From positions 8,680,001-8,744,000 of the forward strand of contig JARFIW010000453.1 of the NCBI GenBank assembly GCA_036346225.1: a DNA stretch of 64,000 nt. Direction: 5' to 3'. Positions 23,701 to 34,261 of the stretch are shown in pieces (position 1 is the stretch's first letter; each line of letters starts with the position of its first letter). The notes beneath the pieces are model-generated. The model was given only the letters and a program-made list of their open reading frames with translations. It was not told where the DNA came from and searched no databases. The position numbers and the translations under genes were made by a program. The DNA comes from Platerodrilus igneus. Its lineage: Eukaryota > Arthropoda > Insecta > Coleoptera > Lycidae.

Positions 23701-24347
23701 TGCTGTAATTATAGGGTTAATTTAGGCGTAGGTTAAATCATAGGGGTTGTAGAATAAACAAAAGAAAACCCCAAATAACAAAAGCACATAATTACAGATA
23801 TTAGAAGAGTAAATAGGCCATTATAAATATGGTTAGTTGAGAGCACATTGTATATAGCAGTACAAGCGATTAAACGCATATCCAAAAGTAGTTACAAGCA
23901 ATTATGAGATTTAAAAATGTAATGAAATGCGTAAAAATTAAATCAACGGAAAACCTATACGAATTGACTAGATAAATATTCAACAAGTGCGTTAAATATA
24001 TCATCATTTACGCAGGTTAAATTATGCATTATTTAAAAAGCGTACGTGATAAAAAAAAGTATTACATTTGTTCAAAAATCCAATTTAACTAGGAAATAAA
24101 CGAACACCAAATTTATTTCTATTTAGATTAGAATCAAGCAAATAACAAGAATACGTAATTTAATAAACAAAAATTCCTGGGATTTCTGAATTAAATGTGA
24201 TGTTCTGTGAATGAATTACGTGACAACTTGAGCCTTCTTCTAAGTAATTAAACTACACAATTGGTAAAGTTTCCGAAATAACACAAAGATAAGACAATTG
24301 GTGTCGCTCAACACGTGGAATCAACGAATCGCAAACAAAGGGGCAAG

Positions 24348-24360
24348 GCCTATAAATACG
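24348..24360 (+). promoter_or_regulatory. TATA box of LTR-like copy 1
   Basis: GCCTATAAATACG is positioned like TTATATATAC in copy 2 (26082) and TTTAAATACG in copy 3 (49957), each about 205 bp before AATAAA. Confidence 0.6.
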
Positions 24361-24553
24361 ATAACAATTGAACAACGAGTTAGTATATTTGAAACTGGGC
24401 AGTCACTATACTCCAAAGTGCTAAATTATTCACGCAAACAGTTAAATAAAAGTAAACTGAAAATCATTTTTATAAGAGTGTAAAAATTGTGTAAGCGAGC
24501 CGTTCTACTACAGACGTAAGTAAACCAGATAGTGAATTTATACAACTTCTAAA

Positions 24554-24563
24554 AATAAATAAA
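24554..24563 (+). terminator. Polyadenylation signal of LTR-like copy 1
   Basis: AATAAATAAAACAGGG holds overlapping AATAAA signals. The AATAAAACAGGG context is identical in copies 2 and 3. Confidence 0.55.
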
Positions 24564-24566
24564 ACA

Positions 24567-24665
24567 GGGCTCTTGGGTACGAGCCTTGGATACGAGTCTA
24601 GATACGATTTTGGATACGACTTTTGGATACGATTTTAAATACGGTTTTGGATACGAGTCAGGAAG
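24567..24665 (+). repeat. Divergent tandem array after the polyadenylation signal
   Basis: Five or so units of about 18-20 bp of the type TTTTGGATACGA. Every A-type copy has an array at this place, but with its own unit sequence. Confidence 0.7.
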
Positions 24666-25284
24666 ACTCTGGAGATTACTGCCTGTTAGATTAATTACTG
24701 ACATGGTAAATATTCTATTACTGTTTCGTTAATTATGGAAATGCAAAACCTTTTATTGGAATAAACTTATTAATAAAGATTTGGATAGTATTTTGGTTGG
24801 AGGTCAACTTTCAAATTCGACTCAAAACATTCAGACTAGACACGAAAACTGTTGGGATGCAGAGAAGCTACTGAACCACTCTAGGTTAGATACTTTGATA
24901 TGATTTATTTCTGTAAACTGTTTTAATTCAATAATAATTCAAAAATGTAAGAGGGTCGACAAAACCGGGGTTTCTTTGACAAATTTATGAAAGGCAATAG
25001 GCATCTTGAAACGTTTCAAAAAGTCTCTAAATGTAACAAAAAGCTCGGTTTGCTGGCTTCATTTTCTCAAAATCTGACAAATTGTAAATATTCTGAATAA
25101 AGGGAAAATTTTACAAGGGTTGTAAATATTTAATCATTATACTGTGTATTGTAGAATTGTTTTATTTAATTGAATCAGCTAGTTGAGGCAAAGAGATTTA
25201 TAAATTAACATTTTTACAAGTGCTTGAGTAATATAAAGAAAATAACACAGCATTTCAGAACGCTCATCTTAGGGGCTGGTGAAG

Positions 25285-25376
25285 TATCACAGCATTTTAT
25301 GCACAACCCAATCGTGGGACTCGATTAACACAGCATTTTATTGCGCCCAAGTCGTGGGGCGGAAAATAACACAGCA
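25285..25376 (+). repeat. Two tandem primer-binding-site-like modules
   Basis: Units of about 45 bp run from one CACAGCA to the next. Each holds TTTTAT plus a CCCAATCGTGGGACTCGA- or CGCCCAAGTCGTGGGGCG-type core. The core resembles the complement of the tRNA-Lys 3' end (acceptor plus T-arm) and can fold as a 5-bp hairpin. Confidence 0.6.
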
Positions 25377-25411
<35 letters not shown>

Positions 25412-25426
25412 CATATATATATATAA
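25377..25426. repeat. (TA)n tract shared by two LTR-like copies
   Basis: Interrupted TA tract of about 50 bp, flanked by ACAGCA on the left and TGCTATGA on the right, the inverted termini of adjacent elements. Confidence 0.95.
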
Positions 25427-26054
25427 TGCTATGATAATAGGGTAGTTTAGGGGTAGGTTAAGTCATAGGGGTTATAGAATAAATATAAACAACTTCAACT
25501 TTAAGAAAAGCACATATTCCAGAAATTATAAGAGTAAATCGGTCACTCTACATAATGTTAATTGAGAGGACACTGTATATAACATATGCGGCATAAAATG
25601 CATGAGAACATGAATATGTCTAAGTGTAGTTTACAAGTAAAGATAAGATTTTAAAACGCAATAAATTGCATCAAAGTTAAATCACCGGGAAGCGTAGATA
25701 AATTGGCATTGGAAATATTTAACAATTACGTCGAAAATATTAACGTACACACATTATAAATAACTCATTATTAGAAAATCGTTAAGTGACTGGAAGAGAA
25801 CACATTTGTTCAGAAAACCAATATTCTGTAGAAACATATAAGCACCAGGCGGTTCAATTAGATGATAAAATTAACAAACATCCAAATACGTGAGTTAATG
25901 AAAGTCAAAAGTTGGATATTCCTAAATAATATTACAATATGCGGGATGCGGACGTGACGAACAGAGCATGCATCGAAGATTTAAACTAAGTAATTTGTAA
26001 AAATTCTGAGGTATGCAAGATAAAGCAGAAGTATCAGCCTAGAATGTAAACAAG

Positions 26055-26090
26055 CCAATGAAAACAATTTGGCGGAAGGGCTTATATATA
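26055..26090 (+). promoter_or_regulatory. CCAAT and TATA boxes of LTR-like copy 2
   Basis: CCAATGAAAA near 26055 and TTATATATAC at 26082-26091. The same pair with the same spacing is seen near 49930 and 49957 in copy 3. Confidence 0.55.
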
Positions 26091-26288
26091 CAATAGTAAC
26101 GGAACGACATTTTAGTCTATATTTAAACTGAGCAACGACTATGTTCAAAGGTGTTCAAAACTTACGTAACTAGTGAAGTATGAATCAAAATAAATCAAAG
26201 TTAAAAGTGCGAGAATTTGTGCAACAAAAATAGGCCGATCTATAGATAGACGTGAGTAAACAACTTAATTCAATTCATTTCTAATATT

Positions 26289-26530
26289 AATAAAACAGGG
26301 TTTTTAATTTAGATTTTAATTTGCATTTTAATTTGGATTTTAATTTGGACTTTAATTTGGATTTTTATTTGGATTTTAATTTGGATTTAATTTGGACTTT
26401 AATTTGGACTTTAATTTGGGTCATATGTAATTTGGGCTGTAATTTGAGATGGTTTTATTTTGATTGAGATGGCTTTAATTTGGGATATTTATTTGAGACC
26501 ACTTTAATTTGGGACTTCTAACTTTGTATA
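26289..26530 (+). repeat. AATAAA signal followed by TTTAATTTGGA array
   Basis: AATAAAACAGGG at 26289-26300 is followed by about ten imperfect units of 12-20 bp (TTTAATTTGGAT and variants), decaying toward 26530. Confidence 0.75.
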
Positions 26531-27152
26531 TACTCTAATTTTGGAGATAATTAAAAATGAAAGTATTCTAATTTAGACATATTCCGATTTGGTACGATTT
26601 TAATTGGAAGCGATTTATAGGAAGCGATTCTTATATGGGGCCGGCATATTAATAAGCGAAGCGGACACAGAAAGGGGATGCAGATCATAGACCAGGATAA
26701 AACTCCAGAACCCATTCCAGGTTAGCAATCTTAATACACTTTATTATTGAAAAACTGTTTTTGATTTAATATTTTCCATACATTGTATATTTGTAAAAGT
26801 CATCAAAAAGGTCACTTATAAAAATTTTTAAAATGGAATAGGTATCTTAGAACGTTCGAAGGTTCCTGAATAATTAAAAGATATTTTTGCTGGCTTTCAG
26901 AAAAACATAAATCTGGTATATGTAGATATTTTGTACAAAAAGGAAAATTTTGAGTGTTGTAAATATTATCAAGTATTATATTGTGTATTCTAGAATTGCT
27001 TTATTTGATTCAATAAGATTTATTCAGTAAGTGAGTCGGGGTAAAAATCCTAATTTAACATTTCATAACATTTGGGCTTAAAATAATAAAGGAATCAAGG
27101 GGGATATCACAGCAAGTTTATGGTACGCCCAATCGTGGGGCGAACATCACAG

Positions 27153-27154
<2 letters not shown>

Positions 27155-27197
<43 letters not shown>
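27155..27197. repeat. (TA)n microsatellite
   Basis: TA tract of 43 bp between LTR-like copy 2 and the tRNA-like palindrome. Confidence 0.95.
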
Positions 27198-27198
<1 letters not shown>

Positions 27199-27292
27199 CA
27201 ATTAATAAGATGAAATAATAACCTAGACTTTTTAAGTAAAGCCCAAATGATCATTTCAAATCGAGCTAGTAATTGAAAGAAGGAAAATATAA

Positions 27293-27366
27293 GGCCTTGG
27301 ACAGGATTTGAACCTGCATCTCAGTTTTGCCGGAACTGTGCGTTTACCAATTACGCTACCGAGGCC
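27293..27366 (-). tRNA. tRNA-like sequence, copy 1 (pseudo-tRNA or SINE head)
   Basis: On the minus strand these 74 nt fold as a cloverleaf. Acceptor stem GCCTCGG/CCAAGGC pairs with one C-A mismatch. D-stem is GCGT/ACGC with loop AATTGGTAA. Anticodon stem is CAGTT/AACTG with 7-nt loop CCGGCAA. T-stem is GCAGG/CCTGT with loop TTCAAAT. The anticodon by position would be GGC (Ala), but base 33 is C instead of the invariant U and the body does not look like tRNA-Ala. A box TAGCGTAATTGG and B box GGTTCAAATCC each differ once from consensus. Probably a tRNA-derived repeat part, not a decoding tRNA. Confidence 0.55.
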
Positions 27367-27696
27367 GATGGCTATAATTGGGAAGTTTACAAATCTAAAT
27401 CGTGTACAGTACCATATATAAACCTAACTTTCAATTACGTTTAGCATTTTTGTCAATCATATCTGAAATTGTCAAGTTTTTGACTTATGTCAGATATAGA
27501 CAGAAAGCAACGCTCAAAATCACGGCTATAAGCCAAATATTAATATATAAATATTATAAGTAGTTTTTTACACCAGGTATGTTGATAAATACTAACGTAT
27601 TGCAATTAATAAGATGAAATAATAACCTAGACTTTTTAAGTAAAGCCCAAATGATCATTTCAAATCGAGCTAGTAATTGAAAGAAGGAAAATATAA

Positions 27697-27770
27697 GGCC
27701 TTGGACAGGATTTGAACCTGCATCTCAGTTTTGCCGGAACTGTGCGTTTACCAATTACGCTACCGAGGCC
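27697..27770 (-). tRNA. tRNA-like sequence, copy 2
   Basis: Identical in structure to the copy at 27293-27366, offset by one 404-bp unit. It stops three bases before the centre of the palindrome. Confidence 0.55.
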
Positions 27771-28064
27771 GATTTGAAATGATCATTTGGGCTTTACTTA
27801 AAATGTCTAGGTTATTATTTCATCTTATTAATTGCAATACGTTAGTATTTATCAACATACCTGGTGTAAAAAACTACTTATAATATTTATATATTAATAT
27901 TTGGCTTATAACCGTAATTTTGAGCGTTGCTGTCTATATCTGACATAAGTCAAAACTTGACAATTTCAGATATGATTGACAAAATGCTAAACGTAATTGA
28001 AAGTTAGGTTTATATATGGTACTGTACACGATTTAGATTTGTAAACTTCCCAATTATAGCCATC

Positions 28065-28138
28065 GGCCTCGGTAGCGTAATTGGTAAACGCACAGTTCCG
28101 GCAAAACTGAGATGCAGGTTCAAATCCTGTCCAAGGCC
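28065..28138 (+). tRNA. tRNA-like sequence, copy 3, inverted
   Basis: Same 74-nt cloverleaf on the plus strand within the inverted unit, with all stems preserved. Confidence 0.55.
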
Positions 28139-28276
28139 TTATATTTTCCTTCTTTCAATTACTAGCTCGATTTGAAATGATCATTTGGGCTTTACTTAAA
28201 AGTCTGGGTTATTATTTCATCTTATTAATTGCAATACGTTAGTATTTATCAACTTACCTGGTGTAAAAACTACTTA

Positions 28277-28281
<5 letters not shown>

Positions 28282-28331
<50 letters not shown>
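28282..28331. repeat. (TA)n microsatellite
   Basis: TA tract of about 50 bp with one CA interruption at its right end. Confidence 0.95.
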
Positions 28332-30289
28332 TGCCGTGAACCGTAGCTGATTCCAAATGGCCCTCAGGTTGGGTGTCAGTAAACGCAGCTGTGGTCTGTC
28401 GATAATTCTGTTAAAAGAATTGCCCTACTTATTTTGCTAGCTTTAGTTTAAATCAAACCACTGGAATCAGACATCAAACTTATAATGAAAAGAAGTATTC
28501 ATTAACCAACAATTTTTCAAATAACAACTAGTACATCTACAACAGCTTTTTTTTTCTTAGCAACAATATCTTACATCTAGGAAAAACATTTTTGTTTCAG
28601 CACAAACTTTAAAGATAGTGTTCAACACCGCCACAACAGTTTTGCCTTACCAAAAAGCTCTTAAAACTAACATCAAAAACAATTCGTAGGTACTGTATAG
28701 TCACTCGCTTACACTAAAATAGAGCCCAAAATCTCTCCTTTCTAATTACGATCTTCATTCGCAAATTATTCCCTATTTAAATCTTATTATGTACAAAAAT
28801 TTTATAAAATAAGTTGGATATTGTTAGCAACCTTCACTTAAAATTCCATTTAAATGTATGTGATCAGTTATGTTTAATAATTTTTTATGTAGTGGCAAAA
28901 CCTAGTGAAAACGGTCAGCTTGTTAGTCAAGTTATCTACTCTCACACAAACATTTGCATATAGAACTTTACGCAACTTAACTTAACTAACTACCAGAAAT
29001 CCCCTTTCTAAAATTTGAAAACAATGTGATTTTTATTTTATCGTGTAAATTATGCTGGTAGTCTTTTCCATATCGTTAAATATTTTCCATTAACTACCAT
29101 TCAATATCAAAATTGCATTCTAAATCCATATATACCAAGATTGCCGAAATCATTTAAAATTTCTCAACTTACCATTAAATCCATTCCAATTTCATACATG
29201 CTTTTATTTAAATCAAAACTTTATCTTGCAGTAATTCATTATTATTCACTTGTTTTCAATTTTTGAACCATAATAATTATATATTTTCTTTGGTGTCTCA
29301 AGAAACTTTGAAAATTGTCAAATAAACTCGTCTGTTTACTATTACGTTTTATCACTTGATATTAGACTAGCATGGTAACGTTTCAATAGGTATTTAACAA
29401 CTGACAATTAACCTACTGCTTAATCATCTTTCAATTGGTTATATAGGATCCAGCCCTGTGGTACGTCACGCGTTTAGAAGCTTTGAGGTAAATCTGGCTA
29501 TTACTTTTGCATCTCCAATGTAGTACCTTCGGATGGAGCATTGGGGACGTAGCCGCAGGCATAGCGGCTTTTATTCAAATTATAGTGTTACTTCTGTGTT
29601 GTTATTGGTTCTTTTCCGTAGGTGTGATGCAGCATTCACAGAACATGGCGTTCAAATAGCTCAACCCTGGTAATTAGTTTCATTATGGACACGTTATCTT
29701 ATCTTGAAAATTTATTGATTGTTTCATGACTGTTGTTAATTGCTCTATCTTATAGTATAGCTTCTAATTTTTTGAACGTTCATTTACTTCTATTAATGGA
29801 ATTCAATAAACACCCTTAAATTTTTCAATTGAATATTATGTACTCGTTTTTATCAAAAATGCGACCATATGTTCAGCATTATTATACACGCCGCTTTTCT
29901 CAATTTAAATATACTTTCGTACTATAGCTTCAAATTCTTGACAGAGTGTCATATGAAGTCTTCCATAATCATTGCGCATTTACTCGTAATCGAGTGCTTT
30001 AATAGAAAAATTTATGGTTGCGGATCTCTTTCAGAAACGCCTCTCTACTTACTGAATATCAGTATTCTTATCTAAAAACATTAATCCTTCGTGATTAGAA
30101 ACGTAAATTCTATCAATCTCAGGTTTATGCCTATATCAATCTAATATTTTAAGTGCTTTGAATAAATACCTTAGTACAAAAATGTATATTTACATAATTT
30201 GGGTTTTTTCATAATTTTGTTTAGGCTAATGACGTTGTATGTTCACGGAATGGTTTTGTAGGACCTGTTATTGGCCCCTAATCTCGTCA

Positions 30290-30290
<1 letters not shown>
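28332..30290 (-). mobile_element. Candidate LTR-like element, minus strand
   Basis: On the minus strand the right edge of the tract reads TTCACGGCA, a variant of the family's terminal TCACAGCA. It is preceded by TGACACCCAACCTGAGGGCC, resembling the primer-binding-site module. A minus-strand TATA word (CCTATATAACC near 29445) lies about 240 bp before AATAAA (near 29205). The 5' boundary is not defined; 30290, next to a (CA)n tract, is a guess. Lower confidence than the paired copies. Confidence 0.4.
29514..29545 (+). repeat. SINE 3'-end fragment
   Basis: AATGTAGTACCTTCGGATGG followed by AGCATTGG matches the inferred 3' part of the SINE at 47130-47410 (minus strand) at about 24 of 28 positions. 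Confidence 0.45.

Positions 30291-30321
<31 letters not shown>
30291..30321. repeat. (CA)n microsatellite
   Basis: About 14 CA dinucleotides, directly before the transposase tail fragment. Confidence 0.9.
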
Positions 30322-30324
<3 letters not shown>

Positions 30325-30326
30325 GA

Positions 30327-30450
30327 CAAAATTAGAGCTGTTATTGGAGAACTACAGCCGCTAATGTGCGAAAATGCGAGGGTGAATTTTCTCAAAGGAA
30401 TGACTATTATTTATAATGTAGCATTTTCAAATGCTACGTTTGCAAAATAA
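30327..30450 (+). pseudogene. Tc1/mariner-type transposase, C-terminal fragment
   Basis: Forward reading gives DKIRAVIGELQPLMCENARV followed by NFLKGMTIIYN. It is nearly the same as residues near the C-terminus of the minus-strand transposase at 33000-33268. Only the last 35 or so codons are present. It abuts a (CA)n tract on the left. Confidence 0.75.
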
Positions 30451-32364
30451 CCCCAATAATTATTTTTACTATGTAGTCATACATAACCTCTAATATATGC
30501 AACACACTTTACAATATCTATTACGCATTTGGTATATTTAATCAGATATAATTAATACATTATAACATAATAGTTACATCTCAACAATTGATTTAGTTGT
30601 TGGTTACAACATTCAATTTATATTCTTATTTGATTTAATGAAAATTCATTATTACATTTATAATGTAGATAAATAAATACATTCTTAATTTACATTTTTA
30701 TGAAAAATTTGGTAATATATGCAGCCATCTGTCGTAAATATTCAAAGTTACGAATGTGTCGTAGTATAAGACAACTTATTCTTAATCGCAAGAGCAGTCT
30801 AAGGTCGCTTCTTATCAAACTAACATGGCTCGTTTAGCGTCCTCGGACCTTAAGATCGGGATAGTGAGAGAGATGAGTGAAGCGTCGAGAATGACTTACG
30901 TGACGATTCCTTAGGGAATTAACAATGCGCTTTTCGGTACGTTACTTCAAAATCCAATATTACAATTCGTTTAAGATGCACACACATGATTGTTAATCTG
31001 GTTTTTAAAGAATCGCCGTGATATTTATTTACATCTATCTTGGATGCTCGTAACTTCAATGCAGTATAATTGCTTGGTACAAGATTGCAAGATTTCGCCT
31101 TGTTTGAATTAAATAAATGGATTAATTATCTGTGAAGATGCGTGGTCAAAGTTCGATCAGCCATACTTCGTTTCACAAACAGCACGTAATCGATACATAA
31201 ATCTGGTTGGTAGAACAGGTGTTGAACTAGATTTTCAAGGTGCGTACTCTTTATGATTTTATTCGAAAGATGTCACTTGTCAACTTTGTTTTGTTTACAT
31301 TCCAATAATGGTATTATAAAATCTAATACGGCAATAAATATTTCACGAAATTTAAGTGAATTTAAAAATTAGAAACAGGGTGTATTTCGCATTGATTAGG
31401 TAATTTGATAATATTGATCAATACATTCGAACATAACCCTAGTTCTAGTTTAATTAATTATAACTTGCTATAACAGCTATCAAGTAAATTTTTATATTGT
31501 TCACCGCTTATTATGATTAAAGAGGGACATTATAATACTCTAGTGAATTTATATTGAAGCATAGTTGTTTATCAACTTTCCATACTTCAAATTATATTAA
31601 TAAATAACTTGTATAAATCATACAGCTGATTTAATTTTTGACTAAATATAATTTTGCTTCTTTTGTCATCTGATTATGAAACGTTGCTCAATTTATTTAC
31701 TATATTAATGTACTTAAAATCTATACATTCTAATTGTGAGTAGTTAACGTCTCCGATTTTTACATAAAATAATAATTGTTGCATTTTATTAGAATCAAAC
31801 GTTAAGGTTTAGTATTAACGTAAAACTTAAAATCAAGAGAGTTGTATTTTCATTTTCTATATATTTAAAAAAATTAAGTTACTATTGCACAAACATTTTT
31901 AAATAGCTGAATTACAAATACGTTCCATTCTTACTATAACATATAAATTTGTTAAAGGATATTATACTACATTATACTTTTCAAAGAAACCTAGAACACT
32001 TTTATTTAAACAAAAAGGTATACAATCTTTGAGTATATAAAATACTTTCATAAAGGTTAATGCTACAAGATATAAAGGTACTTACAATATCATGTTATTT
32101 TGAAATATATTGGAGGAGCAAACTGCTGCCTCATATGTTATATTTTTAATCTTGTAATTTATTGCAGGTATCTCATCGTTGTAGTCAACTTTTGGGCCTG
32201 CATTCCCCTTTTTTCTGAATGTAGTGGTGCTCAATATTTTGGTAATTTTTTTTAATATCAAATCCCACCCCTGAACCATTGCTTTCTACCGCTTAGGGTA
32301 AAGTCTAGAGCATAGCGCCGGTAACATCCAATACCCCTAAAAAAAGGTTTGGGTTAAAATAAGA
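30451..32364. other. AT-rich sequence, nothing recognised
   Basis: About 1.9 kb without a supported gene. The GC-richer patch at about 30780-30920 shows no coding frame or motif that I recognise. Confidence 0.4.
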
Positions 32365-32579
32365 AGAACTATGGTAGATAATTGGCAGATTTTTTCTTCG
32401 ATTACTCACCTCAGAGTTTATACTTTGAACTAAAATCAAGTATCTCAATTCCTGTCTATAACTGACATAAGTCAAAAAATTGACAATGTTAGACATGATT
32501 GACAAAAATGCCAAACGTATTTGAAAGTTAGGTTTATATATAGTTGTACACGATTTAAATTTGTAAATTTTCCGATTAT

Positions 32580-32583
<4 letters not shown>

Positions 32584-32628
<45 letters not shown>
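32584..32628. repeat. (TA)n microsatellite in foldback loop
   Basis: TA tract of 45 bp. The overlapping reverse-strand frames with Ile-Tyr runs are artefacts. Confidence 0.95.
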
Positions 32629-32632
<4 letters not shown>

Positions 32633-32719
32633 ATAAGATGAAATAATAACTTAAATTTGTATGCAAAGCCCAAATGATCATTTAAAATCGAGCTAGTATT
32701 TGAAAGAAGGAAAATATAA

Positions 32720-32787
32720 GGTCTTGGACAGGACTTAAACCTTAGTTTTTTCGGGACTATGCGTTTACCAATTACGCCACCGAAACC
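32720..32787 (-). tRNA. Degraded tRNA-like sequence, copy 4
   Basis: On the minus strand it keeps CGTAATTGGTAAACGC and the 3' half, but the anticodon stem is disrupted and it is 68 rather than 74 nt long. A decayed relative of the copies at 27-28 kb. Confidence 0.5.
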
Positions 32788-32999
32788 GATGATGATAATT
32801 GGAAAATCTACAAATCTAAATCGTGTACAAAACTATACATAAACCTAACTTTTAATTACATAGCATTTTTGTCAATCATATCTAACATTGTCAATCTTTT
32901 GACTTATGTCAGTTATAGACAGGAATTGAGATACTTTATTTTAGTTCGAAGTATAAAGTCTGAGGTGAGTAATAGAAGAAAAAATCTGCCAATTATCTG

Positions 33000-33985
33000 C
33001 CGTAGTTCTTCTTATAAATAATAGTCATTCTTTTGAGGAAATTCACCATCACATTTTCGCACATTAGCGGCTGTATTTCGTCAATAACAGCTCTAATTTT
33101 GTCTTGGAGTGCCTGAATCGGTGCTGAAGCATTTGCGTAGACTTTACCTTTAACGTAGTCCCTACGGAAAAAGTCAAATGGTATTAAATCGTACGATCTC
33201 GTTGTCCAGTTAAAGTCACCATATCTTAAAATCACACATCCAGAAATTGTTTCACGCAATAGAGACATTGTTTTTCGAGATGGTTGGTGGTGCTGCCCTA
33301 CTAAAAATAAACGCCGTTCACCTTCATAACATCTATTTCAGGATAAAGAAATTAGTCTGCATAGTTCGGTAGCGTAATTCATTCACTGAAACGGTTGAAC
33401 CAGCAGCATCTTCATAAAAGTTCGTCTTAATTACACCGTCCGTCAAAAACCCGCACCAAACTGCAACACGTTGACGTGGGAAAGATTGTTCGACTATTGC
33501 TATTGGATTTTTAGAGCACCAGATACGACAATTTGCTTGTTTACACACTCAGATAGAAGACATTGAACCTTATCACTCAGAATAATTTTGTTGACAAGAA
33601 TCATTATCTTGTTCATGCATTTCCAGGATACAATCATTGAATATACGACATTGTGTCAGCTGCAACGTATAAACCCGTAGGCAAAGATTTTTATGTAAAA
33701 TGTAGTGCAAACTTTCTTGTGATAGCCCCAATATCTGTGATCATATCGAAATGAACCAACATCGCTTTTCAGCAACACTCAGACCGGACCAGCACGAGTT
33801 TCAGTCTTCACAACACTAGTTAGTTCTGGATATTCGAATTTATTTCTTCAATGCACTACAGCTTTGCTAGAAGGTGCTTGATTCTGATCAAGAGCAGTAC
33901 GAACTTTAGAAATCCTTTATGCCATATTTTTGCCATATTTGGAGTGAATTTTCACTGCTTCAATGCGTTTTGCGAGTGTAAATGG
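33000..33985 (-). pseudogene. Tc1/mariner superfamily transposase (DDE_3 type), broken
   Basis: Minus-strand frames give, in order from about 33985: TLAKRIEAVKIHSKYGKNMA (N-terminal DNA-binding start), QCRIFNDCILEMHEQDND (linker), NKIILSDKVQ where the family has the first catalytic Asp, CVNKQ, NCRIWCSKNPIAIVEQSFPR and QRVAVWCGFLTDGVI, VNELRYRTM, and DLIPFDFFRRDYVKGKVYA with the third acidic position region, ending QPLMCENVMVNFLKR. Several stops and frameshifts separate them, and the stretch with the second catalytic Asp is missing around 33270-33335. It is a different lineage from the mariner at 18 kb. The C-terminus runs into the foldback at 33010. A fragment of the same family lies at 30327. 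Confidence 0.8.
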
Positions 33986-34204
33986 GTCCGTAATTGAAAA
34001 ACACAAAATTATTTGCTTGTCAAATGTCTTAAAAGTTACCGTTATATATGTACGGTTGAAAAATGACGCGAAATTTCGAATAATACCTTTTGTTGAAAGA
34101 CCCATTATTATGCGAGGTTCTTATATATCTTTGTATTTCACCTCATTGCAATTTAGTCATAACACCTAGGATACGTGATATGTAAACATGTTATAACACC
34201 TAAG
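33986..34204. other. Short unassigned stretch
   Basis: No terminal inverted repeat for the transposase remnant can be made out here. Confidence 0.35.
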
Positions 34205-34256
34205 GCATAATGGAGGGCGTAATGGTTTCATAACGCCCGCTCATTATGCCCTCAAA
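34205..34256. repeat. Hairpin with GGGCGT/ACGCCC core
   Basis: GGCATAATGGAGGGCGT pairs with ATAACGCCCGCTCATTATGC across a loop of about 8 bases, with one or two mismatches. It sits just outside the left terminus of the MITE-like element. Confidence 0.6.
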
Positions 34257-34261
34257 AACAA

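Larger units (their letters stand above)
23701..25376 (+). mobile_element. LTR-like element, subfamily A, copy 1
   Basis: Starts TGCTGTAATTATAGGGT and ends AACACAGCA. It is collinear with the next copy and with 49306-51039, sharing TAGGTTAAATCATAGGGG-type and GAGCACATTGTATATA-type words near the start and the CTTTATTTAATTGAATCAGC region near 25160. It has a TATA box (24351), AATAAA 207 bp later (24558), a divergent tandem array just after, and two primer-binding-site-like modules at the 3' edge (25285-25376). No gag or pol. The likely structure is U3, R and U5 of an LTR with extra tail modules. Confidence 0.7.
25427..27154 (+). mobile_element. LTR-like element, subfamily A, copy 2
   Basis: Starts TGCTATGATAATAGGGTAGT and ends ATCACAGCA, twice: at about 27104-27112 and at 27146-27154. 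The second follows a CGCCCAATCGTGGGGCG module. It has a CCAAT box near 26055, a TATA box at 26082, AATAAA at 26289-26294, and the longest post-signal array of the family (26300-26530). It is head-to-tail with copy 1 and shares its (TA)n tract. No coding region. Confidence 0.7.
27198..28281. repeat. Large palindrome of 404-bp tRNA-like units
   Basis: A 404-bp unit (27198-27601) is followed by a direct partial copy (27602-27773). Inverted copies follow: a partial one at 27774-27835, a nearly full one at 27836-28232, and a partial one to 28281. The copies are almost identical, so the event is recent. Each tRNA-like part is intact. The whole block lies between two (TA)n tracts. Read out as RNA it would form a hairpin several hundred bases long. 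Confidence 0.9.
32365..33010. repeat. Foldback built on a decayed tRNA-like unit
   Basis: Arms of about 220 bp (32365-32583 and 32791-33010) are inverted copies at roughly 85-90 percent by eye. The left contains GCAGATTTTTTCTTCGATTA and the right its complement. The arms include unit sequence (GACATAAGTCAAAA, TTGACAATGTTAGA) but also about 80 bp that is outside the 404-bp unit. The loop holds a (TA)n tract (32584-32628) and the start of a unit with a degraded tRNA-like part. Confidence 0.8.

Noticed and set aside
25285..27154. CACAGCA-spaced modules as a CRISPR-like array
   Set aside because: Only one to three diverged units, no regular spacers, and a eukaryotic context. They are element tail modules.
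27293..28138. Functional tRNA-Ala genes
   Set aside because: The cloverleaf folds, but position 33 is C, the A and B boxes each deviate, the body is unlike tRNA-Ala, and each copy is embedded in a repeat unit.
30780..30920. GC-richer patch as a host exon or regulatory element
   Set aside because: No open frame with recognisable residues and no splice or promoter pattern that I could support.
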